Below, piece after piece: positions 33,926-47,919 of a DNA stretch of 64,000 nucleotides. The notes below the pieces were generated by a model. That model was given only the letters and a program-made list of their open reading frames with translations. It did no database searches and had not been told where the DNA came from. The stretch is from Gamsiella multidivaricata (taxonomy: Eukaryota; Mortierellomycota; Mortierellomycetes; Mortierellales; Mortierellaceae): contig NW_026251741.1 of the NCBI RefSeq assembly GCF_025024155.1, positions 186,001 through 250,000 of the forward strand, given 5' to 3'. The position numbers were made by a program, and so were the translations under genes. Every line of letters begins with the position of its first letter. Position 1 is the stretch's first letter.

Positions 33926-36900
33926 CTTTCTTCTTGGCGTGCGTGTATGTGTATGTGTGTGTGTATTAGTTCCCGCTTGGGGGGATGAGGTTGATTGAAA
34001 AAGGGTCGGATTGTTTGCGATACTGGTGAGACAGGACAACAGGGTTTTCGGAGGTGTGTGATAAACTGGAGACTGAAGTTGACCTGTCAGCGGAGTAGAA
34101 AAGAGTAACGGTGCCCGCAGGACTAACGATCGAACAATAGGACACAGAAAACGGAGAGAAAGAGAAGAGGCAAAGAAAGGTAAGAAGAATAATGTGAAGG
34201 GTATATTTGATGTGGAGTGTAGATTGGGTTCAGAAGCAAAGGAAAGAGAGATAGGCGCGATTGGAATGTAAAACTGGAGAAGTGGGAGGAAGCGAGAGAC
34301 ACAAGGAAACGAAAAAAAAGGGTCGTTGTTGAAGCGGATGCAGGGATACTACCTTCAACAAGAGACGATTGCACCATCGGACTTTTTTTTTTTTGGCTGC
34401 TGCTGCTGCCGCTGCTGCGTTGGCTCATGCTGCTCAGCACCTGCGAAACCCAGCGATAATTAATTTTAGATATTGCGTCCTATTGTCCATGTGTTGCAAC
34501 AAAAGAGACGATTACATATGAGCGCGCTCTTGCTCTCAACATTAAAAAAAATCTTACAAAGGAGCTCTATCCAGCGATCAGATGCATCGGCGACTGAGCT
34601 GGCTCCAAAGAAAATATTCAGCGGTTGCATAGTCCGGGAAGTCGGTCGACCAGCCGTCTGCCATGCTCAACGGTGCTGCTGAATCATCTTTCCACGCTTC
34701 AACACAGCCTCCGCTCTCGTTGGTTTTAAGAAAAGAAAACCGGAGTTGATATGGCAAAGCACCCCGATTCAAAAAGCGTTATGCATGCCTGTAGATCCTT
34801 AATCCTCATTGCGTGTACACACAGCAAGATGCCAAGTATGCACAGTTACAGAGGATCCAAAACTACAGCTTGCCACGTTTACATTTTTCCTCCTCCCGAC
34901 TACTACATCAACGCACAAACCTGTTTATTTTTCAACGACAAAAATATGCTAAAAAAGACCATTGTCAAGCTTTTCATCTGCCGCTTAGGTCTAAGCAGAG
35001 ATGCCTTATGTGCCGCGGTTCAAATTGCGAGATGTTAATAGCGAGAAGGCATTTTTATTTTGGATGTCAGTTATTGGAGAAGATCTTGGATCGGTAGCGA
35101 TGGTCCCCACGAATTGTCTAGTCCGCATATCGCTTGGTGAACCGGTGACTGGAGACAATTGAGTCGGTATCGGCATCGAAAGACGAATCCCCAGGAGCTT
35201 GCACTGTATCATTCTATTAAGTGAGATCTCAGCAGATCGTCATTAACTGGCATTATGTGTTGCTGAACAGAACCTCTTCATGATTCATAGTCTGCTGCAG
35301 GCTGTTTGTAAAACGACATGTCCCTTTTTGTTTTTGGTCTTTGTAAATGAGTAAAAAGGAATGAGAGGATATGCGCCCCGTATAGTCCTTTCCGCCGAAC
35401 TAGAGTGTCGACAGAAAGGGTGGAAGAGGACCTTCTTTTCACAGAATCCGGTTCTTGTCGTCCATACGGCACTGTGAGTGCTGTAGTAGACCCCAGGAGC
35501 GCAAGCGCATCGACCAGGGCCTTAGCAGCAAAAAACAGTAATTTGAAAAGGAGACGTGGGTAAAGAAGAAAAAAAATTCTCTTGCTCTTGTTATTTCTTG
35601 CGTGCCCCTTAGGACGGTAGATTTGCACGCGGATTCGAAAAAAGGCGTTATGGGACACAAAAAGGCAAGCAGCGCCCAATTTTAATGAACCGAAACGCCG
35701 CCAGTCACTGACTTGTCTCCAGGGCCATGGACAGGGCGTAAAATTAAAAGGGCAGCATGTGAACTAGGGTTCAAAGACCGTGCTTTTCGCCACAGCATTG
35801 CACGAATAAGACATGGCAGGTCAGACCCATATCCTTCCTACAACCCTGTCTTTGCATTCAAAGCACCACGGCAGCATGGTACCATGTTAGTCAGTGCAAA
35901 GGGAGTTGTGCAGGCCCGAAACCACACAACACCCTTTTTTGTTTCCAAGAGGAAGAAGGAAGAGGCTGAGGACGGCATTGGACTGGTCCAAAGTGAAAAA
36001 AAAAGAGCAGTTGCATTAAAACACCACAAAGGAGTGTCCAGACAATCCCGCTCACGCGAGCAGAGAGATCGAAGGCTAAGTAAGACTGAACCAGGGACAA
36101 ACGCCTCACACGACCTGCAAACTCAGGCTGGCGTTTTTTTTTTGTTGTGTATCCAAGGGAAAGTGTGGATTGCGATTCTTTTCTCCATCCAACCCTTTCT
36201 TCATCTTCATTCTCATCAGCTTTTTCTCTTTTTTTTCTTCTTCTTCGTTGTAATTTCGTCCGTCCTGTTGCTACATACCACCCACATTGGATATTCAGGT
36301 ACGGAATCAGCACCTTTTTTGATTGCCATCTCCGCACTTTTTTTTATTTTATTTTATTTATCAGGAAGCAGTGATCCCTTTGACTATTCCAGAGCAGAAA
36401 AAGGCTTATTTGCTAGATGCACACATCACTTTAGTCAATGTATGCCCGGATGTATCATGGAGATAGAGTAGGGTGGGTGACAGGGAGAATTCAATGGCAA
36501 TCGCTTCCAGACCCGTCCTCAGCACATTTTTCCGCTTCTGCTCCCCCTTTTTTTTTGTTTGTGAGCATTGTCGCATTTAGATCGTGTGAGGTGCACTCTT
36601 TTTAGAACGATTCTCCTCCCCCTCCCTTGCAAGTTTTTTTTCTTGCCTTCTTTCCCGGTAATAGGCTGTGAAAGAACTACAGCTTCGGTTGAATCCCACC
36701 CGCCGTAAATACCGTTTTTTTTTCCAGTTGCAGCTCGGCATTCAGCACAGACGATACTCCATACAGCATGCCTATCTTTTGCTGTTCTTTGGCTTCGCTA
36801 TCCACTCACCTGTCTCTGTCTGCCTGCTGTCTGCTGTCTGCTGTCTGCTGCCTGCTGTCCCCCGACCCAAAATAATCCTCGGACGATGAATGAACAGTGC

Positions 36901-36977
36901 TAAAAATATCTTTTGCGTTGTATACCTCTTTTTCTTTGGACATAGGCATTTCATTACGAACAAATAACAAAACCAAG
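33926..36977. other. Long intergenic region without a convincing gene
   Basis: About 3 kb between divergent genes. It contains a TGTG-type microsatellite (about 33941-33966), many short A/T runs and, near 36820-36858, a 7-bp CTGTCTG/CTGCTGT tandem repeat. Possible frames (34751-35038, 35278-35679 on minus, 35713-36471) either lack an ATG, are interrupted by homopolymer-coded residues or show no motif. I list no gene. Confidence 0.55.
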
Positions 36978-38368
36978 ATGGCGCATCATCATTATCGCCA
37001 GTATCAAGAGCAGGAGAACCAGCTGGCCCATCCCTCTTTTCTCTCCTCCTCTTCTCCTCCTCCGCCTTCACGCCTCGCCTACTCGCCACCACCTCCATCC
37101 GCGCCGGCTGCTCCCAGCAACCCTTACCACTCTCAACAGCCCTATCAGCCCTTGCAGCCCCAGCAATCCAATCAGTCCTATCAGTCCGCACCTGGATCTC
37201 GATCTCAGTTCCCACAGCCGCCCATCCCACCTCGACCGCAATTCTCTGGCTCGCATATCCAGTACACCGCTCTTCCCGACACGCCCCCTGTCCCGAAACG
37301 CGATTCGTCCTCCAATTTTGCTTCGTACCTCCCTATTCCAATCTCCCCAACGACACCAACGACGCCTGTAACCCCTGTGTCGTCATCCGATCATCCTTTG
37401 GCAGTTCAGTACACTTCTCTCCAACCTCCTCAGCGCAGCTTCCTTGATCGACCCCTGTCATTGGCCTCAGGAGATCGTCCTTTCTCTGTCGGCTCCTTTG
37501 ACTCTACACACTCGAACGACCCTCTCAATCCTCCGGCTCAAGCTCAGCCTTCCAAGGAACCTACTACACGTAAAGTGAACCTCAGGAATCGCCTACAGAA
37601 AGAGGACCAGTCAACAATGCAGACCGCACGATCGATCACACCCCAGCCCTGGCACCCAGACTATCACAGCAACAGTCGTAGCTCGACACCCAACCCGCTC
37701 GATCTGCCAGAGCATCGTCGCCCGCGCCGCAAATCTGATGAGTCCCTATCGGTTATGGCTGAGATCGATCGCAATGAAAAGGAGGGCAAGGATGACAATG
37801 GTCAAACGGCGTTGAAGAAGACCCGCAAAAACCTCTTTTCGCGCCTGGGTTGGAAACGCACACGTGTGACTTACAAGGTCTCGGGTACGGGTCGTTTGGC
37901 CCAGTTCTCGAATGAACGTCTGTACCTGCATTGGATTCGATATGGTATCCTGCAGGGAACGATCGCATTGACACTGTTGGGATTCGGAAACAACGTCGCA
38001 ACCTATGTGGGCGTTGGAGCCCTGATCCTGGCGTTGTTGACGTTGATCTATTCGACGACGCTGTATCATCTGAGGCACTTGTACATGGTCACGAAGAGAA
38101 ATGATGTGGTCTACTATCAGAGAACTGTCCCGACATTGCTCTGCCTGGGCCTGGTTCTCCTCTACCTTGGCAACTTTATTGGTAAGTTTTTTTTTTCTTT
38201 TTTTTTGCAAATGTATCCCTGAAGTCAAGGAGGAAGAACAGTAATATTGACTCGGTTATTACTTTATTCTTTTGAAAAACTCTAGTGACCATGTCGATTG
38301 GTGATGATGCCAGAAGTCCACCTCCATGGACGGGAGTTGACGACAACTCTTTCCATGCCTTTAATTAA
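36978..38368 (+). CDS. Proline-rich membrane protein with C-terminal DUF202-like domain
   Basis: Two exons, 36978-38181 and 38286-38368, giving 428 residues. I start at the ATG at 36978 (context AAGATGGC) rather than upstream in-frame ATGs in the leader. Residues 1-280 are Pro/Ser/Gln-rich and disordered, with phosphorylation-prone SP/TP sites. A basic segment (KKTRKNLFSRLGWKRTRVTYK) precedes the membrane part (about 310-402): FSNERLYLHWIRYGILQG, GVGALILALLTLIYSTTLY and VPTLLCLGLVLLYLGNFI, three helices. This pattern matches DUF202, the same module found at the C-terminus of VTC (vacuolar polyphosphate) proteins. No SPX or polyphosphate-polymerase domain is present, so it is more likely a stand-alone DUF202 protein of the vacuole or ER. 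That location is inference. Confidence 0.8.
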
Positions 38369-39558
38369 ATCCCAAGTCCGTACCTTTTTTCATCTATTTA
38401 ATACTGTCATTTATATAGCCATATATCCATCATCCTATTAAAAACTATCTCTTTGCTTCAGATCGACGGAAGACGGACAGTTATGAATGCTTATTTGGCG
38501 CGTCTCAATGCTTCTGATAAATGATCATCAGTTGGTCTTCAAACCCTCATGACTACCAGACCGTAGTGCTTTATCCGATCGTTTACAGTTGGCGTTGCTA
38601 TAATGGACACCGATTGCCTTAACCCGTCAAAGAGAAGCAGCAACGTAAGATTCCCTTACTCGGCCCATTTTGATGCCGCGAGAACATATATGGCTTCACC
38701 CCATGCGTTCGTTCAAATTGAGATATCGCTTCAAGTGATCCACCTCCACGCCACGAACACGAATGGCGTCTTCGAGGCAGTGGCTTTACTGGGTCCACTA
38801 TAATGAGCATGTACCGCCTCATCCAATACATTTGAATTCTTTTTTGCTAAAAACTGAGATATCGTTTGCTTCGACGGCAAAGGGATCCGGACACAGATGC
38901 TTCCTTAAGGCATGCAACAAGTGGTGCGGTCGCCTTTTTTTTTTTTTTTCACTGCTTAGACTCCCGAGGGACATGTATATCTTCTAACGCACTCGGTCGT
39001 ATTGCAATCGTCTTTTCTTTTTCTTTTATTTTTTTTCCTGGAGTTGAGATACTACTTTATCCGAATCCTCTTTGCCTCCATGGACATAATTGGCCCCTCC
39101 CTCCAATGCAACTGATCGCTTTCACAATCGGTCGGTTTCCGTGACAATGAAGATATCAATTTATTTTGAATCCGCTTCGACAGCGCGAGCATGATTGGGC
39201 TTCAAAGTACGGTGCGCAACTAGACTACCGTGAAATCAGATCTCTCTACTCGATTTACTTTTGGTACTGTAAGCGCCTCTTCTGACGCATTCGACGCACT
39301 CTGTAACTAACTGTATCCTTTTTTTTCTGTGGCAACGGAAGCATCGCCTTGAGTGTGATCCATTTTGTTGTGGTCAAAGACAAAGCTGTCTTTTTTTTGA
39401 AGCACACATCCACTCTGCAAATCGGGTTATATCAAGATATTAAGATAGAGATTGTCGCTTTTATTTCGATCCGCGTCGTCTTGTTTGCTCTAGAGTGATG
39501 CTCAACAATTCTCCTGTCCATGCGTAACATTCGTTGGTAGTGGAAGAGGAAAGAGGGT
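38369..39558. other. Convergent 3' intergenic region
   Basis: About 1.2 kb between the DUF202-like gene and the probable QCR10 gene. It is AT-rich with several T-runs (38935-38950, 39016-39034, 39389-39400). No supported gene. Confidence 0.55.
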
Positions 39559-40294
39559 TTATTCCTCATCCTTGGCCTCATAAGACTTCCAGTAGTTGCC
39601 AATGACGGGGAGCTTGCAGAAGAGATCGGTCTTGGAATTTCAATTTGAAAGTGAAGAGGAAGAAAGAAAGAAAAAAAATTGTCAATATTTTTTTTGGAAT
39701 GAGGTGTCATTTTTACATGGATGGATACAGTAGACATAATAAATACCTTGGCTGGGGGGAGGCACTCGGCAATGAAGAGGACACCGGCACCGGCAGCAAC
39801 ACCGAAGCGGGCGGCGCTACCAGCCCTAATAGATTTTGATATTACAAGTCGTATTTATGGGTTAACGGCAAGGAGCAAAAGGAAAAAAAGTAAAGTGATA
39901 TATTCTCCAAGGTGATCCTGTTCACAAAGCATTCGTCCGCCTGTGCGTGTGCGCGTGTGCCTGAAACATATCGACGTAGCGGGTTGGTTGAATCTTCAAG
40001 TCGGAAAGGCGCCATTGGAAAAATACGTCGTCCTGTTGCTTATCCTAAAATCGATCCAGTTGTGAAAACAAGATGCACAATGACTGGGAGTAATGTCGTG
40101 TTGTCGCTTTTCTCGGTTCTGCTTAGTGTTGATTCCGGAAGTTGACGAAAAGACCGGAAAAAAAAGAGCCAGCACTCAAAAGATAGCTCGGTGAAGCAGA
40201 CAAGAAGAGTAGACGGAACGCACCAGCGCTGGATGTTCTCGGGGTTGGCGCCCAAGACGCGGACAGAGTAGGTGATGACACGGGGACCAGCCAT
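39559..40294 (-). CDS. Probable ubiquinol-cytochrome c reductase subunit (QCR10-like)
   Basis: Three short exons, 40294-40224, 39825-39747 and 39630-39559, giving only 73 residues. The product reads MAGPRVITYSVRVLGANPEN, then the single membrane helix RFGVAAGAGVLFIAECLPPA, then LFCKLPVIGNYWKSYEAKDEE. Length, one helix after an NxxRW-type segment and the KLPVIG motif fit fungal QCR10 (mammalian UQCR11), a small peripheral-helix subunit of respiratory complex III in the inner mitochondrial membrane. All introns are GT..AG and the frame closes exactly. Other small inner-membrane subunits of respiratory complexes are the alternative. It faces the PP2A gene divergently. Confidence 0.6.
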
Positions 40295-41417
40295 GGTTTG
40301 ATTCTTGAGTGGTGAAGAAAAAAAAGTTGTGAGGGAGGGAGAGTTGATGATTCGGATGTGCATAATCAACCGCAACTTCGGAGAGTGTTTACACGTTATT
40401 TCCTCCCAACGCGGAGTTGGTCTGGAATGACATCACCTATAAATGCCGCGTCTGGAAATAATGCGCGCCAGGAATCTGGGCGCGCTATCTTTTTTTGGAA
40501 GACACTAATCCTCGGTCGAGGAAGGGTCCAGTCGTGTCTCAGTCCAGAGGAGGGCGGAAGGCCAGGTGGAAGGGTCAGGGATTGGCTAAACACCATCGCA
40601 CCATACGTTGCTGAGAGAGGTACTGGTGCCAGAAGGAGAGCTACACGCCTCTCGTTGCTATTGTTTTGCACGGTATGTTAGACAAAACCAGAGGGTTGTG
40701 GCACGGGGCGAGGCAGCCCAGGTTTATCTCCTTCTTCGCTGCTCTCATCATCCATCCTCTTCCTCTTCCACCATCCACTTCTCTTTCTAGTCCCACTCCA
40801 TCTTTCACTCATCACACTTCCTACTCACTCTCGACCGCTGCTGTCATTCTACTCATCAATATATTTTTCACAGGTACTTATTCTCTCCTCCCCTAACTCC
40901 ACCTCCCGTGCCATTCTGCCTGCTTCGCCTTTCAATTCTCCGCCCCACCTCTTTTCTGTACACCTCAGATATAGGAAGGGGTACATCTTATAGTATAGTT
41001 TCAATACGAGGCCCGCGCTATACACTCCATACAAGACTCTCGTTGTGAAACAGTTCATACAGCATGCCAAAGTGTGCTGAGAATACATACGCTGCCTACT
41101 CTTCGGGTGCGGTTTACTATGTTTCTGGACAAGACCGTCTGACCATAACAAAAGTGTCGCCTGCTCGCTCATTTGTGAGCAACCCTTTTTCACACTCTTC
41201 TCCATGTTTTTGAAGCACCTTGTTATTGGCATGGCGATCTTCTCCTCCTCTTTATTTTAGTGGGTACCATGGAATGACAAGTGGCTATACTTCCGTTGTG
41301 GGGTGTTGCAAATATCTAACTTTCCCTGACTCTTTGCTGTATGAAAATAGAAAGTCTTTCAGGATACTCCGACAATAAGTTTGACTCTACCCATCTTTTG
41401 TACACATATCATAAACC
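40295..41417. other. Divergent promoter region of QCR10-like and PP2A genes
   Basis: About 1.1 kb. A CCTATAAATG TATA-like box lies at 40437-40446, about 145 bases from the QCR10-like ATG. A C/T-rich stretch (40740-40870) lies between. A 127-codon frame (40849-41232, minus) starts with ATG but has no recognisable motif. Confidence 0.55.
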
Positions 41418-42824
<1,407 letters not shown>

Positions 42825-43272
42825 CCTTGTATATTTCTCAGGTAATGTTCGTTTTTAAGCATCGACAATTGTATTGCACGCGTTCAAATGCCCGATGTTG
42901 GTTCTGTTTGATTGACCAATGGTGCCACATCTTGTCCATCTCGCTGTGTTTTAGACCAGTTACCCCCCCCCTCCTTCCTCCTCGCAATCTTTTTACATGC
43001 AACATATCAACTCATCTTTCTCAATTGAAACAAAAAGCGGAAACAAAAAATAAAAAAGATATTTAACTTCAAGAACATCATGTCTTTTCAATAAACAATG
43101 TTAGAAGGAGGCATTTGTAGCTGCATGCCGATTGGACGATGCGCCTATAAGAGATTTCCCACGGATGCATCACAGTCAAATTTATCCACGAGTTCATCTA
43201 CCTTTTTTTTTTTTTGGAACTCTTTTTCATTCCTAATCATCATTCATTCCTTACCAACTCCGATCGACCACA
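42825..43272. other. Spacer between PP2A and SDR genes
   Basis: About 450 bases. A C-run (42963-42971) and an AATAAA at 43090-43095 that may end the PP2A transcript precede a T-rich leader (43202-43216) of the next gene. Confidence 0.55.
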
Positions 43273-44717
43273 ATGAGCAGCAGACTTCAAGGAAAGAACG
43301 TCTTGATGTAAGGCAGTCGAAGCGGAGGACTTTTTTTTTTTCTTCGGTCCAAGACGGAGCCCCTCGTACTCTAGTCTCTTTTTCAAAAAGGGAAGAGTTT
43401 TTGGGTGGGGAATCGATTTTGTCTCACTGGACGTTTATCCTCTTACTCCGATGGATTGATTAGTACCGGCGCGTCCTCGGGTATCGGTGAGGCATGCGCT
43501 CGCCATTTCGCACAGGCTGGATCAAACTTGGTAAAAACGTCGATCTCGCTTTGTGCTGTTATCCGGAAAAAAAAAATGTTTCGTGGGTCATGATAATGAG
43601 AAGAAAAATTAGTTGTTCGACAAGAGGAGGAAACTACGACTTCTTCGATTGAAGGAGGATCAAGAACAAGTGAAGATATTTCCGAGGCAGTTACTAATCC
43701 CCTCCTTCTCTATCACACTGCTTTTTTTTTTTTTTTTTTTTTTTATATACCTTTTCCTCACTCACTCACTCTCAGTTGCTGGCTGCACGTCGCAAGGAGC
43801 GTTTGGAGTCCCTGAAGCAAGAGTTGGAGAGCAAGTATCCGTCGATCAAGGTATCGACCTTTGAATTGGATGTCCGTGTCAAGGCCAAGGTGAATGCGGC
43901 GATCGAGCACTTTGGAGAGGTTGATGTCCTTGTCAACAACGCCGGTAAGCACAATATCCCCAAGAGGGGAAAAAATTTTTTTTTTGCTTTTTTTTTTAAT
44001 GGACGCTTTACCCAAAGTCATTGACCCTCTTCTTTCTTATTGTTTATGGATATTCAAAAAAAGGACTGGTGATTGGGTTGGACAAGCTGGAGGACATCAC
44101 AGAGGATGCGTTGGACACCATGATCGACACGAATGTGAAGGGTCTGGTGCATGTCACCCAGGCGGTGCTGCCGGGGATGCGTAAGCGCAACAAGGGACAT
44201 ATCATCAACATCGGATCGGTGGCTGGTCAGCAGCCCTATGCGAACGGATCGATTTACTGTGCTACCAAGGCGGCGGTCGCCTCGATCACTCGTGCGCTCA
44301 TGGCCGAGACCGTCGATACCGCCATCCGTATCTCGGAGGTGAACCCAGGTGAGAACGACCCGACCGTGGAGGAGAAGAAGAAATAGCGAGGAAGAGGTTT
44401 GATAAGATCCATATTTTCGTCCATACATTTCTAACGACTTCTCTCTCTCTCTCCCTCTGTCCCAACTCTTTGCGTGCGTCCATAAATGATGGATGAATGT
44501 TGTAGGCCTGGTCGAGACCGAGTTCTCGGTGGTCCGCTTCCGTGGCGATAAGGAAAAGGCCGACTCGGTCTACAAGGGTGTTGAACCCCTGACGGGTGAC
44601 GATATCGCAGAGACCGTTATCTTTGTGGCCGGGCGTCCTGAACATGTCAACATTGCGGAGATGCTCGTCTTCCCCACTAACCAGGCAGCCGCCACCAACG
44701 TCTACCGTCGGCCTTGA
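43273..44717 (+). CDS. Short-chain dehydrogenase/reductase (NADP-dependent 3-hydroxy acid dehydrogenase type)
   Basis: Five exons, 43273-43307, 43464-43530, 43776-43944, 44064-44348 and 44506-44717, giving 255 residues. The classical SDR fold is complete: TGASSGIGEACARHFA (dinucleotide-binding Gly motif), LLAARRKERLESLK (an Arg pair after beta-2 favours NADP), NNAG, NIGSVAGQQPYANGSIYCATKAAV (catalytic Ser, Tyr, Lys), NPGLVETEF and a C-terminal VNIAEMLVFPTNQA. The closest family I recognise is yeast YMR226C / E. coli YdfG, which oxidises L-allo-threonine, serine and 3-hydroxy acids in the cytosol. Intron 2 holds a 20+ base T-run (43722-43744). Confidence 0.9.
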
Positions 44718-44763
44718 AATCATTTCATAGAACATGGAGGTTCTCTTATCCGATCCTACAGAG

Positions 44764-44769
44764 AATAAA
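44764..44769 (+). terminator. Poly(A) signal of the SDR gene
   Basis: AATAAA 46 bases after the stop, in the convergent spacer shared with the carnitine acetyltransferase gene. Confidence 0.55.
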
Positions 44770-44967
44770 AAAAAAAATAAGCGCTCCTGTCTGGGGTATT
44801 GTCTGAATTGTACTGGCGAACTATTTATTTTTTTCATCCGCTTCTCTAAAGACTACCGTCGGTCAACAAAATGTCAGATAACAAGGGAGATTAACTCCTA
44901 CATACAAAATTATTTGTCTGCCATCCAAGAAGACGATTAGCCCTTTTTTTTTCTTTTCTTTTTTTTT

Positions 44968-47280
44968 TTACAACTTGGCGGCAACCTTGCGCTGGTCCTC
45001 GGGCAAGTTCTGCTCGACGACGGTCCTCATATCCCTAAGAGCCTGTCTCAAGAACTCTCCAAACTTCCTCGTGCTCGTGACCTTGCTCTCGAATTTGGAC
45101 TCGACTCCAAACTTCAGCGTCTTGCCTCCTGCCAAATAGTTGATACCATATCCGTCAGGGTACATGGCTCCGAATCCTGTGCCGACAAAGTTGTCTCCAG
45201 CAAACAGACCCGAGGTCGACAGCAAAAAGGCCCCGCTCTTTGCAAAGACCGGCTCCTGGAACAAGTCGTGGGTCTCGCCTGGTTGGAGGCAGAGACGAAG
45301 ACCAAGCAGGTGACGATCGCATCCCTTGCCGTTCGCGGCGTCCTTTTGGTACTGCTGATGAGCAGCAATGGCGGCGCGGAGGAGCTTCATCTTCTCCTCG
45401 GGCTTGACAGAGGGATTCTCCATGGCCTCGCAGAAGGCCTTGCTGTCGGTGCTGAGTGATCGGGTAGTCTCGGTGCGTCCATGACGGAACTGACGCGTAG
45501 AACCGGTCTCGTAAGTCGCACAGGATTCGCCCATCTGCTTGAAGTATGCGAGCTGGAGCGCCATCTGGAGATAAGCGTCCGGCGAGGTCTTGACAACTTT
45601 CTTGACATAATCCGAGCCGTACTCGTCAAAGTAAACGATGCCGCAATCACTGTTCTTCGACAATTTCTCGATCGTTGCCGACGCCGCCTTGAGGTGCTCC
45701 TGTGTTTTGGTGTCGGTCACGAAGGCCAAGTGTTGGGGTGCTGCGAGCGTGGGGTTATTAGTCGCGGGGGCGTTTAAGTCTGTGGGTTTGCGGACAATGA
45801 TGTCCATGATCAAGGCCGGGATCAAGGCGTCGCAGGGCGAGTGCTCGCCATGGCAGACAAATTTGCCGTCGCGTTCAAAGATCATGTTCATAGACTTGTC
45901 ACACCAGCGATTATGTCCACCATGACCGTGCATGCCGAATTTGGCCCATTCTGCGAAATCGTTACCGCGGTCGGCCTTGGTGGCCTCGGCGGCGGAGTCG
46001 AGGGTCACACAGAAGAGGGCGTCCTCGATCACCTGAAGGGATTCGCGGTTTTTGGGATCCAGGACCACGAGATGTTCACGCGCAACAGTCCAGGCGTCAC
46101 GGTGGTCGCAGGTCAAGAGGCCGACAGGAGCGGAGGTCTTGATCTGCTTGAGCTGCTTGATGGCGTTCAGAAATTGCCTGTTGGATTATAAGGAAGAGGT
46201 GCTCTTGGTTAATGCTCGGTGTCCTCCATAGTCTCCACATGCCTCGGCTAAAATATTTCGAGAGGGAGGGGTGTAACAAGAAAAACGTTGACAAAGCAAA
46301 AAGGTTATTTTTGAAATAAGGTGCGGACATATATACCTCTCCATGTCACCGTCCAGGAAGCGCTTGCCATCGCCCGTGTAGACGTCAATCTTGAAGAGCT
46401 GGTCCTCAATGATCAGCACAATATGCTTTGATGGCGAGGGAAAGGGCGTGTACGCAAGCCTGTCGCATCCATGCTGAGGAATACGCGTGATGCCCATCAA
46501 CTGCGTATATTGGTGCATGCACAACGGACCGCTTCTCGTCTTTTCCACAGGAACATTTTGACTATTTGCGCAGAAACACAAGAAACACAAAATACACAAA
46601 GTTAGAACCAAGATACCCAAGTGCACACGTGTGATTTGCAGACTTTTTTTTTTTTTTTTTCGTGTCCACGGTAGGCGTGCGTGCAAGAGTTGATTGACTG
46701 ACTGACCTGTACAGGGTTTCGGTGTAATCGAGCAATTGCTGGGCGACATGAGCTGCGCGCTTCACCTGGAAGGTTGTGTAGGCGGGGTTTTCAGCCGTGG
46801 GGTGGAAATCCTTTGGATGGTTGAGGTCGTTTCTCATCAAGATGTACCAGTTCGAGTTGACCAACAATGGTTCCCGCCACTCATGGTACGCTTTGCTGTA
46901 TCATCATGGACACGATATAGGGCGACAAAAAAAACAAAAAAACAAAAAAACAAGGAAACACGGTTAGATCTGTGTCCAGATCCCACTTAATGGGCAACAG
47001 TGATCGTTAGGACAATGTTCATAGCAAGCGAGGCATACCTGATCCACCACGTATCATCCAGCCAGTTGTTTGGGGCAGCGCGATCGACATCAAGGAGACG
47101 CTGCTGCAGGGTCCGGCCAAGTCCACCTGGCTTGAGAAAGTCCTTGGCGAGGGTCTTGTTGCGCTCGAGCTCCTCGGGTGTGGTGAGAGGTTCGATGGAG
47201 TAAAGGTATTTCGCCAGGGTCTCCTCCAGGGTGGGAACAGGCAGCTTTGGGAGAGTATGCTGGAGCGAGAGAGTTGCCAT
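44968..47280 (-). CDS. Carnitine O-acetyltransferase with peroxisomal C-terminal signal
   Basis: Four exons, 47280-47039, 46895-46707, 46561-46337 and 46177-44968, giving 621 residues. The N-terminus carries the family hallmark LPKLPVPTLEETLAKYLYS. Acyltransferase blocks follow: WLDDTWWIS, YHEWREPLLVNSNW and CMHQYTQLMGITRIP. The catalytic motif is HGEHSPCDA with the catalytic His at about residue 331. The CoA/carnitine-binding part contains DEYGSDYVKK, MALQLAYFKQMGESCATYETGSTRQFRHGRTE (STRQF, RTE) and GFGAMYPDGYGINYL. Family role: transfer of acetyl groups between CoA and carnitine so they can cross organelle membranes, needed on fatty acids, acetate or ethanol. The final tripeptide AKL is a PTS1-type peroxisomal signal, and no clear mitochondrial presequence is seen, so a peroxisomal form is likely (inference). 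Confidence 0.93.
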
Positions 47281-47687
47281 GATGTGGAGGAAAAAGAGAT
47301 GAGGGGGAATGGGAGGAAGGATGTGGAAAACAAAGTGGGAGTGGAAGAAAGACGAAGGTGTGGAGAAGCGAATAGTCCCTGGCCGCCTAAAGTGGCTCTG
47401 TTCGCTTCCACGGCCGCATGTATTCTGTGGGCTGGCAAATGAGAGCTGGCAATGCGGGGTGAAAACAACCGGCTAGCACGTGAAAAAGATATCGTGCACT
47501 TATGGATTTAAGGGGACGTATCATTTCCTGTGCTCCAATTGCAAAAAGCGGGATTTACGATTACAAAATCTACGAAAGTGTTTGGACCGCCCTCTAATTG
47601 CACATCTTGTTTTTTTCTTCTAATCGCAGACGCGTCTTCTTTCTACCACACCGCAGAACACTGTCGTTTGGAGTGTGATTATTATTG

Positions 47688-47728
47688 ATCCTCATCCTCA
47701 TCCCCATCCTCATCCTCATCCTCATCCC
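47688..47728 (+). repeat. CTCATC hexamer microsatellite
   Basis: About six copies of CTCATC, one with a T to C change. Confidence 0.85.
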
Positions 47729-47853
47729 TCATTGTCGACCTCTTGTTCGTGGTCAACCTCTTTCGCTTGCCGATTGCCTCCCTCTCTCTTTCTCTATCTC
47801 TCTATCTCTCTATCTCTCTCTCTGTTAGCATCCTTTCCATTAGCGCAGACTAG

Positions 47854-47856
<3 letters not shown>

Positions 47857-47916
<60 letters not shown>
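47857..47916 (+). repeat. (AG)30 microsatellite preceded by a CT-rich tract
   Basis: Sixty bases of perfect AG, preceded at about 47779-47822 by CTCTCT/CTATCT DNA. The two arms are partly complementary and could pair as a hairpin or form H-DNA. Confidence 0.9.

Positions 47917-47919
<3 letters not shown>

Noticed and set aside
33044..34440. An upstream coding exon (MSQRSSGSSSS...) joined to the small membrane protein
   Set aside because: No acceptor gives an in-frame join to the ATG at 33925; kept the simpler two-exon model.
35713..36471. 252-codon open frame, plus strand
   Set aside because: Starts at TTG, not ATG; half of it is coded by T-runs and simple sequence; no motif.
40849..41232. 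127-codon ATG frame, minus strand
   Set aside because: No recognisable family, overlaps the presumed PP2A promoter; could be chance.
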